Assembly (NCBI RefSeq): GCF_042676045.1
Contig: NZ_JBHTJV010000010.1
Coordinates: 62,001-126,000 of the forward strand
DNA length: 64,000 nucleotides
Direction: 5' to 3'
Origin: Pseudahrensia aquimaris
Lineage (GTDB): Bacteria > Pseudomonadota > Alphaproteobacteria > Rhizobiales > Rhizobiaceae
Below, in pieces: positions 18,150 to 27,172 of this stretch (the first letter of the stretch is position 1; each line of letters starts with the position of its first letter). A program made the translations under genes and the position numbers. Below the pieces are notes generated by a model. That model saw only the letters and a program-made list of their open reading frames with translations. It ran no database searches and had not been told where the DNA came from.

Positions 18150-19876
18150 GTCTCATCCTCTCGGGTAAGGCCCGTCCAACGGGCGGTGGATTCATGCTGT
18201 AGGAAATCGAAGTCGCAGCCCTCGGGTGCTTGTGTGACGCTGCGAGCGTAAAGTCCGCGATAGCCGCGTGGAGGCGGTGCTGGCTTGGCATGTGCCTCAA
18301 GGCGCCGCGCGATTTCTGCGTCATCTACCAAAAGTTCGATACGTTTTTCGCTTACAGAAAGGCGAATACGATCTCCGTTTTCCACGATAGCCAGCGGCCC
18401 GCCAGCAGCCGTCTCTGGTGCGATGTGCAGAACAATGGAGCCAAAGGCGGTGCCGGACATGCGGGCATCGGAAATGCGGACAATGTCTTTGACACCCTGT
18501 TTTGCCAGTTTTTTAGGAATAGGCAGATAACCGGCTTCCGGCATTCCCGATGCAATGGGACCAGCATTTTTCAGCACCATGATATCGTCTTCAGTGATAT
18601 CTAAATCAGTGTTGTCGATACGCTGTGACAGGTCTTCGAGGCTTTCGAAAACGACAGCTCGGCCTTCGGTTTCAAACAGGCTCTCGGTCGCTGCGGCGCG
18701 TTTGAAGATCGCTCCTTGCGGCGCGATGTTGCCTGAAAGTGCGATCAGACCGCCTTGTGGCGAGACGGGATCGTTAAAGGCCCGGATAACGTTACGGTCC
18801 ACCCAGTCGAGCGGTTCTTCCAAACGCTCTTCTAGCGTTTGTCCAAGAACATCGACCGTGTCTAGATGCAGAAGTGGCTTCAGCTCGCGCAGCAACGCGC
18901 CAACGCCGCCAGCGGCGTGAAAGTCTTCCAGATAACCTTTCCCAACGGGTTTGAGATCGACCAGCACAGGTGTTTCATCGCTGATCGCGTTCAGTTGATC
19001 GTCACCAATTCGAATGCCGCGCCGTCCGGCGACTGCCGCCAAATGGATGACAGCATTGGTTGATCCAGATACGGCCATCAAAACACGCATGGCGTTTTCG
19101 ACGGATTTTTGCGTGATGATTTCTGAAGGCAAAACAGGATGTGTGAGCATCCTGACCGCTGCTGTTCCAGAGGCTTCCGCCCCAACCAAGCGATCTGCGT
19201 GGACCGCCGGTATAGCGGCTGTTCCCGGCAGCGACATGCCGAGAACTTCTGCGATGATCGCCATGGTCGACGCAGTGCCCATTACAGCGCACGTTCCCGC
19301 GGTGGCTGCCAATCGACCTTCCACGATATCAATCTCTTCTTGGTCCACTTCGCCTGCACGAAACTTGCCCCAGAACCGGCGGCAATCGGTGCAGGCGCCG
19401 AGCCGTTCGCCGCGATGATGGCCAGTAGACATAGGGCCAGTGACCAGCTGGATTGCAGGAATGTTCGCGGACGCAGCACCCATCAACTGCGCAGGCACGG
19501 TCTTATCGCAGCCACCGATCAGGACAACAGCATCCATAGGCTGCGCGCGCACCATCTCTTCCGTGTCCATCGCCATCAGGTTGCGGTAGACCATTGATGT
19601 CGGGTTTAAGAAAACCTCACCCAAGGATGTCGTTGGGAACGCACGCGGCAATGCGCCCGCCGCCAGCACGCCTCGGCTGACGGCTTCAACAAGCTCCGGC
19701 ATGGTGCGGTGGCAATTGTTGAAGCCCGATGGGGTCATGGCGATACCGATCACCGGCTTGTCCAGCATTTCGCGCGACAGCCCCATCGAGCGGGCAAACG
19801 AACGGCGCAGATAAACTGCGAAGTCGCGGTCGCCATAATTGGTCAGCCCGCGTTTGAACCCGTGATCTTCAGCCAT
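18146..19876 (-). CDS. IlvD/Edd-family dehydratase (sugar-acid dehydratase type)
   Basis: The 576-residue protein has the three cysteine segments of the Fe-S dehydratase family: NNCHRTMPE, GGCDKTVPAQ and GTCAVMGTASTMA. The GPMSTGHHRGERLGACTDC region resembles sugar-acid (arabonate, xylonate, fuconate) dehydratases more than biosynthetic IlvD. It would convert an aldonic acid to a 2-keto-3-deoxy acid. The start was moved to the Met of MAEDHGFKRG, which overlaps the upstream gene by 8 bp, because the preceding 15 residues are not family-like. Biosynthetic dihydroxy-acid dehydratase is a less likely alternative given the operon. Confidence 0.87.
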   Translation of the reverse strand: MAEDHGFKRGLTNYGDRDFAVYLRRSFARSMGLSREMLDKPVIGIAMTPSGFNNCHRTMPELVEAVSRGVLAAGALPRAFPTTSLGEVFLNPTSMVYRNLMAMDTEEMVRAQPMDAVVLIGGCDKTVPAQLMGAASANIPAIQLVTGPMSTGHHRGERLGACTDCRRFWGKFRAGEVDQEEIDIVEGRLAATAGTCAVMGTASTMAIIAEVLGMSLPGTAAIPAVHADRLVGAEASGTAAVRMLTHPVLPSEIITQKSVENAMRVLMAVSGSTNAVIHLAAVAGRRGIRIGDDQLNAISDETPVLVDLKPVGKGYLEDFHAAGGVGALLRELKPLLHLDTVDVLGQTLEERLEEPLDWVDRNVIRAFNDPVSPQGGLIALSGNIAPQGAIFKRAAATESLFETEGRAVVFESLEDLSQRIDNTDLDITEDDIMVLKNAGPIASGMPEAGYLPIPKKLAKQGVKDIVRISDARMSGTAFGSIVLHIAPETAAGGPLAIVENGDRIRLSVSEKRIELLVDDAEIARRLEAHAKPAPPPRGYRGLYARSVTQAPEGCDFDFLQHESTARWTGLTREDET

Positions 19877-20762
19877 CTTTGTGATCCTTTGCGCGAAAGC
19901 GCGTGCCCAGCAGTTCCTCAAAAACCAAAATCATCGCTCCCTTGTCTTTGTTCCCATGCCCTTGGGCCAATGCCTGCTGGTAGGTCGCTGTAGCAGCCGC
20001 CAGAACAGGGGCGGGGAAGCCATTTTGTGCGGTTAGTTCCGCGCCTGCGATGAGGTCTTTGTAAGCGGCCTCCATCGGATAGCCCTTGTCAAATGTGCCC
20101 TGCAGAATGTTGGGCGCGAAGAATTCCGATGCGTAAGAGCGCCCCGTGCCGGAATTGACGATCTCAGTCACCTGCTCAGGGTCAAGACCTAGCTTTGGGG
20201 CAATGGGAAGTATTTCGGCCAAAGCAGCGATGTTGATATCGAACAGCAATTGGTTGAACAGCTTTGCCAATTGTCCGGCGCCCACTGGGCCGACATGGAG
20301 GATTTTTGAGGCCATCGTCTCCAGTGTGTGACGATGCTTTTCAAGCAAAGCCTGATCACCGCCAACCATCATCGTTAAAGTGCCATCTTCGGCGCGTTTC
20401 TGCATGCCTGAAACTGGAGAATCGAGAAATCCAATACCCAACTTGGCGAGCCTTTCGCCCACCCGCACGGTTGATGCGTGGGAGGTTGTTGAAGTGTCAA
20501 TGACGATTGCGCCAGCTGACAGATGGCCTGCCAGCCCGCCTTCGCCGAACAGAACAGATTCCACCACCTTGCCATTTGGCAAACAACAAATCACCGCGCC
20601 GCAATCGGCGAACGCGGAGAACTCGGACACGGTGTTTAGCCCGTCAATCTGACCGCCCTTGCGGTCCAGCGCGGTGAGGTTCACCTGCTTGGCCATGCGG
20701 CGTGCCATCGGTAGCCCCATTTGCCCTAGACCGACAAAGCCCCAATGTATGGCTCCGCTCAT
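19869..20762 (-). CDS. 3-hydroxyisobutyrate dehydrogenase-family reductase (beta-hydroxyacid dehydrogenase)
   Basis: The 297-residue protein has the dinucleotide motif GLGQMGLPMA at the N terminus and the substrate motif DSPVSGMQKRAEDGTLTMM. The catalytic-lysine segment GAGQLAKLFNQLLF has Lys present, but the second Asn of the usual KxxNN motif is Gln. Family members include tartronate-semialdehyde reductase, GarR, 3-HIBADH and L-threonate dehydrogenase. In this operon it probably oxidises or reduces a short hydroxy acid. It overlaps tctA by 4 bp and the dehydratase gene by 8 bp. Confidence 0.85.
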   Translation of the reverse strand: MSGAIHWGFVGLGQMGLPMARRMAKQVNLTALDRKGGQIDGLNTVSEFSAFADCGAVICCLPNGKVVESVLFGEGGLAGHLSAGAIVIDTSTTSHASTVRVGERLAKLGIGFLDSPVSGMQKRAEDGTLTMMVGGDQALLEKHRHTLETMASKILHVGPVGAGQLAKLFNQLLFDINIAALAEILPIAPKLGLDPEQVTEIVNSGTGRSYASEFFAPNILQGTFDKGYPMEAAYKDLIAGAELTAQNGFPAPVLAAATATYQQALAQGHGNKDKGAMILVFEELLGTRFRAKDHKDG

Positions 20763-22267
20763 CCTTCCAGCATCCGCATACGCTTGCCATCGCGCTTTGC
20801 GAGCCAGACTGACAAGATCAAAAAGCCAAGCGTAAGAATGTAGAGAACGATTGAAATCGGGCTGCTGAAGAAGATGGTCCAGTCGCCGTCAGAGATCGAC
20901 AGTGAGCGGCGTAGATTTCGCTCCATGTCGCCGCCCAGCAACAGGCCAAGAACCATTGGCACAAGTGAGAAATCGAGTTTGCGCAAAATATAACCCAATA
21001 CGCCGAAGCCGATCATGACTTGCAGATCGAAGGTTGAATTCGAGATTGAAAACACCCCCACGAAACTCACCGCAGCGACGATTGGCATCAGCGCCCAAGT
21101 CGGCACCGCCATCAATCGCGCAAATATGCCGATTAGGGGCAGGTTGAGCAGAAGCAGCATGACGTTGGCCATATAGAGCGAGGCGACAAGGCCCCAGACA
21201 AGCTCTGGCTGGCGTTCAAACAGCAGCGGGCCGGGCTGCACGTTGAGCGAGATCAACATGGCGAGCATCACAGCCGTTGTGCCGGAACCGGGGACGCCAA
21301 GCGACAACATAGGGATGAGCGCACCGCCAGATGCGGCGTTGTTGCCAGCTTCAGGCGCAGCAACGCCGCGCGGGTCGCCTTTGCCGAATGTATCATCTTG
21401 GTTCGACTTCTGCTTTTCCATTGAATAGGACATTACCGCCCCAAGCGATGCGCCCGCCCCGGGCAGAACACCGGCGACAAAGCCAATCACTGAGCCCCGC
21501 GCCATAGCCCATGAGGTGGAAAAGACGACACGGAAATCTGGCATCCAACTTTTAATGCGAACGGCATCGGGCCGGTTTTTGATCGTCTGCTCCAGCAAAA
21601 TCAAAATCTCGGAAATAGCGAAGAGGCCGACCAGAGCGACAATGGGTTCGATGCCGTCAAACAGATGATAGTTGCCACCCGTATACCGCGGCACCCCGGA
21701 AATGGGGTCGATACCCACGGCGGCGATCATGAGACCGATCATTGCCGATAAAAGGGTCTTGCGCGGGTCCACGCCTGCTACGCCGCCGATTGTCGCAAAG
21801 GCGAGAATATAAAGCGCGAAGTAATCGGCCGGTCCGAAGTGAATTGCAGCTCGCGCCAGCAGCGGCGCAAACAGCGATAAGCCGATAATGGCAACTGTTG
21901 CGCCTACAAAAGAGGCGACGCCGGAGATTGCCAATGCGTTCGCGGCTTGTCCCTGCTGGGCCATAGGATAACCGTCAAGCGTGGTCATCACCGCCGGTTC
22001 GTCGCCGGGGATATTCAGCAAGATTGACGATATTCGCCCACCATACATGCAGCCAAAATATACGGCTGACAGCAGGATCAATGATGATGTTGCATCAAGG
22101 CCAAACGCAAAGGTGAGCGGGATGAGAATTGCCACGCCGTTCACCGGCCCAAGGCCCGGCATTGCACCGATGACTGTTCCGGCCAGACAGCCAAACATCA
22201 AGAGGGAAAGGTTCAAAGGCGTCAGCGCTACGCCGAAGCCAACACCCAAAAGGGAAAGCGTTTCCAT
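20759..22267 (-). CDS. tctA: Tripartite tricarboxylate transporter large permease TctA
   Basis: The 502-residue, multi-spanning membrane protein carries the conserved first motif GAMPGLGPVNGVAILIPLTF and the mid-protein GVLPGAGASLGAVMSYS repeat of the motif. It has the normal TctA length, with about 11-12 hydrophobic segments. It forms the Na+- or H+-coupled translocation pathway with TctB, fed by the periplasmic TctC. It is followed without a gap by the dehydrogenase gene (4-bp overlap) and preceded by tctB with 54 bp between them. Substrate is likely a carboxylated sugar derivative judged by the operon. Confidence 0.92.
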   Translation of the reverse strand: METLSLLGVGFGVALTPLNLSLLMFGCLAGTVIGAMPGLGPVNGVAILIPLTFAFGLDATSSLILLSAVYFGCMYGGRISSILLNIPGDEPAVMTTLDGYPMAQQGQAANALAISGVASFVGATVAIIGLSLFAPLLARAAIHFGPADYFALYILAFATIGGVAGVDPRKTLLSAMIGLMIAAVGIDPISGVPRYTGGNYHLFDGIEPIVALVGLFAISEILILLEQTIKNRPDAVRIKSWMPDFRVVFSTSWAMARGSVIGFVAGVLPGAGASLGAVMSYSMEKQKSNQDDTFGKGDPRGVAAPEAGNNAASGGALIPMLSLGVPGSGTTAVMLAMLISLNVQPGPLLFERQPELVWGLVASLYMANVMLLLLNLPLIGIFARLMAVPTWALMPIVAAVSFVGVFSISNSTFDLQVMIGFGVLGYILRKLDFSLVPMVLGLLLGGDMERNLRRSLSISDGDWTIFFSSPISIVLYILTLGFLILSVWLAKRDGKRMRMLEG

Positions 22268-22321
22268 GACAGCGAATGATCCCCAGAGTTCCTCTACTTC
22301 AACGCAGAACTGCGCTGCAGA

Positions 22322-22753
22322 CTATTTGAACCAAGCGCCCAGAAAGGCGAGCGGTAGCCCTAGAATTTGGTCGAACAGCACCCATAGCGAAAGCGACATG
22401 ACCGCACCAAGCAATAGCGCTTTTTTTGGCGGACCGCCGAGAACGGCCGCAAGCGCACTGATCAAACCGAACGTTGCGATTGGAAAGCCAAGCGGTTTCA
22501 GCAGCATCGAATAAGCGATTAAGACTGCCAACGCTCCCACTTGTTGCGCGATGCGTCTTGGCTCGGGCCAAGTGACTTCACCCGATGGAAAGATGACCAT
22601 TGAAGCGGCAAGCAACATGGTGGGAATGCCCACCAGAAGCGGAAAGATCGTTGGCCCAAGCGGATCACCGAACGACGTCGTGTAGCTCTGTCCTACCCAA
22701 GCGAAAAACGCCGCGACCAAAAAGATCGCGGCGCCTCCAAGTCGTATGCTCAT
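22322..22753 (-). CDS. tctB: Tripartite tricarboxylate transporter small permease TctB
   Basis: The 143-residue protein has four predicted membrane segments: about residues 6-20, 34-54, 75-105 and 115-135. The pattern YTTSFGDPLGPTIFPLLVG is common in TctB proteins. Its sequence is poorly conserved across the family, so the call rests mostly on size, topology and position between tctC and tctA. The start ATGA overlaps the tctC stop codon by 4 bp, so the two are translationally coupled. Confidence 0.88.
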   Translation of the reverse strand: MSIRLGGAAIFLVAAFFAWVGQSYTTSFGDPLGPTIFPLLVGIPTMLLAASMVIFPSGEVTWPEPRRIAQQVGALAVLIAYSMLLKPLGFPIATFGLISALAAVLGGPPKKALLLGAVMSLSLWVLFDQILGLPLAFLGAWFK

Positions 22754-23742
22754 TTAAGCACGCCGATGTCGCGGGAAATGTCGGCGGTGACTTTTTCCTG
22801 CTCGCGGACATAGGCTTCGAAATCCGCTCCGCCGCGCCACACGGGCACTAGGCCAAAATCGGTAGCCGCTTTCTGCCATTGGGGCGAATCGTAGAGGGTT
22901 TTCAGCTTGGTGACCCACTCATTATAATCCTCGTCAGAAACTTTGCCGCCAGTGTAAAGGCCGCGCCAGTTATAGCCCGTCACGTTGATGCCAAGCGACT
23001 TGGCCGTTGGCACATCCGCAAATGCCGGAATTGGCTCGTCCGAAAGCGCAGCCAGCAACCTGATGTCACCAGACTCAACAAAGCCGGCAATCTCGGAAAT
23101 GTCGGTAGAGACAACATCAACCTGTCCGCCAATCATCTGAGTGACAGCGTCTGTGCCCCCATCAAATTGCACCCAGCGAAGATCACCGAGTTTTTCCAGA
23201 CCGGCTTCGCGGGCAACCATCAAAAGGCGGATATGGTCCCAGCCACCAACGGAGGATGAACCTGCTGTGACGAGCGAGCCAGGTTCAGCCGCCATCTTCT
23301 TGTTGAGATCGTCTAGCGTCTTGATGGGGCTGTCGGCCTTAACGGCAATCACACCAACATCAGCACCGAGCATAGCAAGATAGCGCATAGCATCCAGTGG
23401 CGCGGGGTATCGACCTTGCGCGATCTGCGTGATGCCGACCGTAGATGTAGCCACAATCAGATCGGCGTCATCGGGGCGTTCAGCGTTGACCATAGCATAG
23501 GTTACTGCGCCCACACCGCCTGGCATGTTCGTTGTTTGCACATTGCCCTCAACCAGTTTCAGTTCGGTCAAAATCCGGCCAATGGTGCGGCAGGTAAAGT
23601 CCCAACCGCCTCCAGGGTTTGACGGAGCAATGCACTCAGTTGCCTGAGCCGGGGTCGTAATGGTTGCCGTTGCGCTGAACGCGGAAAGTGCGAGCGCGGC
23701 AGCGGCGAGTTTCAAGGTAAATCTACGAGCGAGATACATCAT
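22750..23742 (-). CDS. tctC: Tripartite tricarboxylate transporter substrate-binding protein TctC
   Basis: The 330-residue periplasmic binding protein has an N-terminal signal peptide (LKLAAAALALSAFSATA, cleavage probably near ATA or QA-TE). The TctC fold contains CIAPSNPGGGWDFTCRTIG, the ligand loop that often holds an aspartate, and SVGGWDHIRLLM. GGGAGG-like sequence (CTGGGAGGAATT) directly before the ATG gives a strong ribosome-binding site. It is the first gene of the leftward Tct operon. The 179 bp upstream holds its promoter, but I cannot identify -35/-10 elements with confidence. Confidence 0.92.
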   Translation of the reverse strand: MMYLARRFTLKLAAAALALSAFSATATITTPAQATECIAPSNPGGGWDFTCRTIGRILTELKLVEGNVQTTNMPGGVGAVTYAMVNAERPDDADLIVATSTVGITQIAQGRYPAPLDAMRYLAMLGADVGVIAVKADSPIKTLDDLNKKMAAEPGSLVTAGSSSVGGWDHIRLLMVAREAGLEKLGDLRWVQFDGGTDAVTQMIGGQVDVVSTDISEIAGFVESGDIRLLAALSDEPIPAFADVPTAKSLGINVTGYNWRGLYTGGKVSDEDYNEWVTKLKTLYDSPQWQKAATDFGLVPVWRGGADFEAYVREQEKVTADISRDIGVLK

Positions 23743-23921
23743 AATTCCTCCCAGAATTGTTTTCTCAAAAGCCAGAGTGATGGACTTTCGTCACATTTAG
23801 TAGCGGTATTTCGAGAGCAATGCCATCACGTATTGCGATGGCTGAAAGCAAAATTGCGATGACAGCTTGCATTGCGCACGGTTTTGAAGAACCGCGCGTT
23901 GTCTACCCGGGATTTGCCAAG

Positions 23922-24758
23922 CTAGAAAAAGTCACAACGCATAGTCCAGCTTCCGTTCTGTTTGTTGCGAAACAGATAGATTGACCCGCCATCCCCAAAG
24001 CCGATGTTTCCCTTCTGTGTGGAATCGATCTGCAGCACAAAGTCCTCTTCCGAATCCGCTCCCCGCCATTGCGAACCATGAATCCACGTAGGCCAACCGC
24101 CGATCTTGACCGGATGAATGGCTTGCAGCTCGCTCGCGTGAACATAAACTGGGTTGTCAAAGAACCACCGCGATGTATCAAACCAAGCCACCCGGCTCGG
24201 TACCAAGTGGGAGAAATCTTCCCCTGATGGCTGTTGCGGTACGGGTTCATTCCAACGGACTGGAAAAGTCGGAATGGCGTTATTTTCGCGATATCCCGGA
24301 CCCAACGGTACAAGTTCATCCAACGAAGAAAACGTGGAAACGACGAAATCCTCCCCTTCAACAGGATGGAAGATATTTCCATCCAGATCGAGCCAAAGCG
24401 TCAACAGAGCAATGTTTTCCAAGCCCGGCACTGCCGTGCCGATTTCATCCATCCGTACTTGCAGAATTGGCTGCATGGGCTTGCGGTTTTTGCCTTGCGG
24501 CACTTCGTCTTCCGCGCTTCCCAAGGCACAACCGCCCCACCAACTTGCGTGTCTGTTTGACGGATCGGGACGCACACCACCAAGTTCGCCAAATACGGCT
24601 GGCCTCAGAGCCTCATGCAGCGCGCGGTTTGCAGTTGCCGCTTCCGTGGGGCTTGGCGACACTTTGGTTTTCGGCACACGCCCCATCGCATTGAGGGCCC
24701 GACCGCGCAGGTGTTTAAGCCAGCTCGTGCGAAGTGGAGGAATGTTTGAAGCGGCCAT
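23922..24758 (-). CDS. DUF1963 (YwqG-like) protein
   Basis: The 278-residue protein matches the DUF1963 pattern: DEVPQGKNRKPMQPILQV near residue 80, a central LLTLWLDLD strand, KIGGWPTWIHGSQW and the C-terminal FVLQIDSTQKGNIGFGDGGS followed by LFRNKQNGSWTM. Such proteins are soluble, of unknown function, and often linked to general stress or cell-surface loci. It is the last gene of the eight-gene leftward operon, 12 bp after the acyl-CoA dehydrogenase. Its presence in a catabolic operon is unexplained. No signal peptide is visible. Confidence 0.75.
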   Translation of the reverse strand: MAASNIPPLRTSWLKHLRGRALNAMGRVPKTKVSPSPTEAATANRALHEALRPAVFGELGGVRPDPSNRHASWWGGCALGSAEDEVPQGKNRKPMQPILQVRMDEIGTAVPGLENIALLTLWLDLDGNIFHPVEGEDFVVSTFSSLDELVPLGPGYRENNAIPTFPVRWNEPVPQQPSGEDFSHLVPSRVAWFDTSRWFFDNPVYVHASELQAIHPVKIGGWPTWIHGSQWRGADSEEDFVLQIDSTQKGNIGFGDGGSIYLFRNKQNGSWTMRCDFF

Positions 24759-24770
24759 TCAGTTTTGTCT

Positions 24771-25961
24771 TTAATAGCTGCGCGGCAGTTCCAGAACGTG
24801 CTGGCCCAAATATCCCAAAATCATGTTTTTCGATATGGGAGCAGTCTGATAAAGCCGTGCCTCGCGCCACTTGCGCTCGATGCCGTATTCGCGGGCAAAA
24901 GCGAAGCCGCCATAGACTTGCATGCACGTTTCGGCTGCGGCCCACGAAGCGTCTGCCGCCAGCAATTTGGCCATGTTAGCCTCGGCCGCTGCGCGGTGGC
25001 CGCCCTCAAACAAGGCGGCGGCTTTGGTGACCATCAGTTCGGCTGCTTGCGCCTGCGCATAGGCCTGAGCGATCGGAAACTGAATGCCTTGGTTGGCGCC
25101 AATGGGCTTGCCAAATACAACGCGGTCGGTGGCGTATTCCACGGCTTTGCGGATGAAGAATTTGGCGTCGCCAATGCACTCGTAAGCGATGAGAATGCGC
25201 TCGGCGTTCATGGAGTCGACGATGTATTTGAAGCCCTTGCCTTCTTCACCCACCAAAGTATCTGCTGGAATTTCGAGATTCTCGAAAAACACTTCGCATG
25301 TGTTGTGATTGATCATCGCGTCGATTTTTGAAAGCGACAAACCGTTGCCTTTGGCTTCGTTCATGTCGAGCAAAAATGTCGATAGCCCGTCTGAACGACG
25401 GGTTACATCAGCGGTTGGCGTGGTACGGGCGAGAAGCAGCATGAGGTCGCTCTCGAACGCGCGGCTGGTCCAGACTTTCTGCCCGTTGATAACGTAATTT
25501 CCCGCCGCGTTCTTCTCTGCGCGGGTTTTCAACTGAGTCGTGTCACTGCCTGTGGTTGGCTCTGTTACGCCGAACGCTTGCAGCCGGATCTCGCCGCTGG
25601 CGATACCCGGCAGGTATTTCTGCTTCTGCTCGTCAGAGCCGTATTTGAGCACAGTGCCCATAGTGTACATCTGCGCGTGACAAGCGGCGGCGTTGCAGCC
25701 CCGTTCGTGAATGGTTTCCAAAACAGCACCCGCAGCGGAAAGCGGCAGGCCAGAGCCCCCGTACTCTTCGGGTATCAAGGCGCCGAGAAAGCCTGACTCG
25801 GTGAGCGTGCGCACGAAGTCGTGCGGATAGCTGTCGTCTTTATCCAGTTTCAGCCAATATTCATTGGGGAAGTCTTCGCAAAGTCGCGCCACGCCTTCGC
25901 GAATGTCGGCCCAAGGCTGACCAGCGGGCAGAGTGATTTCGTCGATGTCTATCGGCTGCAT
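24771..25961 (-). CDS. Acyl-CoA dehydrogenase family flavoprotein
   Basis: The 396-residue protein has the normal acyl-CoA dehydrogenase domain order: N-terminal helices, the FAD-binding segment AFGVTEPTTGSDTTQLKTRA and the helical C-terminal domain (MQVYGGFAFAREYGIERKWR). In the medium-chain enzyme the catalytic Glu lies in an IYEGT motif. Here that place reads LYQTAPISK, while SMNAERILIAY carries a Glu at the position used by isovaleryl- and long-chain-type enzymes. It probably oxidises a branched or substituted acyl-CoA made by the adjacent CoA-transferase. The electron acceptor would be ETF. Confidence 0.88.
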   Translation of the reverse strand: MQPIDIDEITLPAGQPWADIREGVARLCEDFPNEYWLKLDKDDSYPHDFVRTLTESGFLGALIPEEYGGSGLPLSAAGAVLETIHERGCNAAACHAQMYTMGTVLKYGSDEQKQKYLPGIASGEIRLQAFGVTEPTTGSDTTQLKTRAEKNAAGNYVINGQKVWTSRAFESDLMLLLARTTPTADVTRRSDGLSTFLLDMNEAKGNGLSLSKIDAMINHNTCEVFFENLEIPADTLVGEEGKGFKYIVDSMNAERILIAYECIGDAKFFIRKAVEYATDRVVFGKPIGANQGIQFPIAQAYAQAQAAELMVTKAAALFEGGHRAAAEANMAKLLAADASWAAAETCMQVYGGFAFAREYGIERKWREARLYQTAPISKNMILGYLGQHVLELPRSY

Positions 25962-25978
25962 AATACTATCCTGTTTGG

Positions 25979-27172
25979 TTAGATAACGTTGCGGGCCCGT
26001 AGGTCTGCGATGCGATCTGCATCAAGCCCTAGCTCGGCCAGAATGTCGTTTGTATGTTCGCCGGCATCCGGCACGGAGCTGACGATTTTCGAAGGCGTAC
26101 GTGAAAGGTCTATCGGCAGGGCCACCAGATCAACGTCTCCACGAACTGGATCGTTGACCGCTTGCGCCATGCCTAGGTGCTGAACCTGCGGGTCGGCAAA
26201 GACTTCGTCCATGCGGTAAATCGGCCCGACAGGAACACTGTGCTGGTCGAGCAGTTCGATCCACTGCGCGCTGGTTTTGGTTTTGAAGATCGGGCGAAGA
26301 ATATTCCAGATCTGGGCGCGGTTTTCAGTCCGGCCCGACATGGTGGAATAGGCTTCTTTTTCCTTCAGGTCTGGCCGATCAATTGCATCACAGAATGCCT
26401 GCCATTGGCCATCGCCACCGACGCCTAAGTTGATGTGACCGTCGCTTGTTCCCACCACACCCATTGGCGTGACGGTAGGATGATCGTTGCCGCCTTGGGC
26501 TGGCACGTCGCCGTCAACAAGATAGCGTGCAGCCTGGAAATCCATCATGGCGATTTGCGATTGCAGCAGAGACGTTTGCACCCATTGACCTTTGCCAGAC
26601 GTAGTTCGTTCCGTCAGTGCGATTAAAATACCTGTTGCTGCGAATATCCCCGATGATAGGTCCGCGATTGCTGTGCCAGCACGTAACGGTGCCTCGCCGG
26701 GAAAACCCGTTACACCCATAAGCCCGCCCATGCCCTGCGCGATCTGGTCAAAACCGGCGCGACCGGCAGCCGGGCCGGTTTGTCCAAAGCCGGAAATGGA
26801 GGCAAGCACGATGCGCTTGTTCACGGCACTCAGCGCTTCGTAGTCGATGCCAAGGCGGGTTTTTACATCTGGGCGGAAATTCTCCACCACGACGTCCGCG
26901 CCTTTGACGAGTTCGAGAAATAAGGCGCGTCCGTCTTCATCTTTCAAATTGAGCGTAAGCGAGCGCTTGTTGCGATGCAGGTTGAGCATGTCATAGCCAT
27001 GCCTGTCGCCGCTAATGCCTGCGTTTTTATCAAGCCCTTCCGGCGCGTCTATTTTGATAATGTCGGCACCGAAATCCCCCAACACGCGGCAGCAAGCAGG
27101 CCCGGCACGCACGCGTGTGAGGTCTAGAACCTTCAGCCCGCGAAGCGCGGTGGAACCTTGTGGAGCGCTCAT
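25979..27172 (-). CDS. CaiB/BaiF family (class III) CoA-transferase
   Basis: The 397-residue protein starts LRGLKVLDLTRVRAGPACCR and has VVVENFRPDV and GTAIADLSSGI, with the catalytic Asp at about residue 171. The family transfers CoA from a donor such as succinyl-CoA to a carboxylic acid, usually a hydroxylated, methylated or dicarboxylic one. It overlaps the upstream NodB-type hydrolase gene by 4 bp and is followed after 17 bp by the acyl-CoA dehydrogenase. This suggests that the hydrolase product is activated here and then dehydrogenated. Confidence 0.9.
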   Translation of the reverse strand: MSAPQGSTALRGLKVLDLTRVRAGPACCRVLGDFGADIIKIDAPEGLDKNAGISGDRHGYDMLNLHRNKRSLTLNLKDEDGRALFLELVKGADVVVENFRPDVKTRLGIDYEALSAVNKRIVLASISGFGQTGPAAGRAGFDQIAQGMGGLMGVTGFPGEAPLRAGTAIADLSSGIFAATGILIALTERTTSGKGQWVQTSLLQSQIAMMDFQAARYLVDGDVPAQGGNDHPTVTPMGVVGTSDGHINLGVGGDGQWQAFCDAIDRPDLKEKEAYSTMSGRTENRAQIWNILRPIFKTKTSAQWIELLDQHSVPVGPIYRMDEVFADPQVQHLGMAQAVNDPVRGDVDLVALPIDLSRTPSKIVSSVPDAGEHTNDILAELGLDADRIADLRARNVI

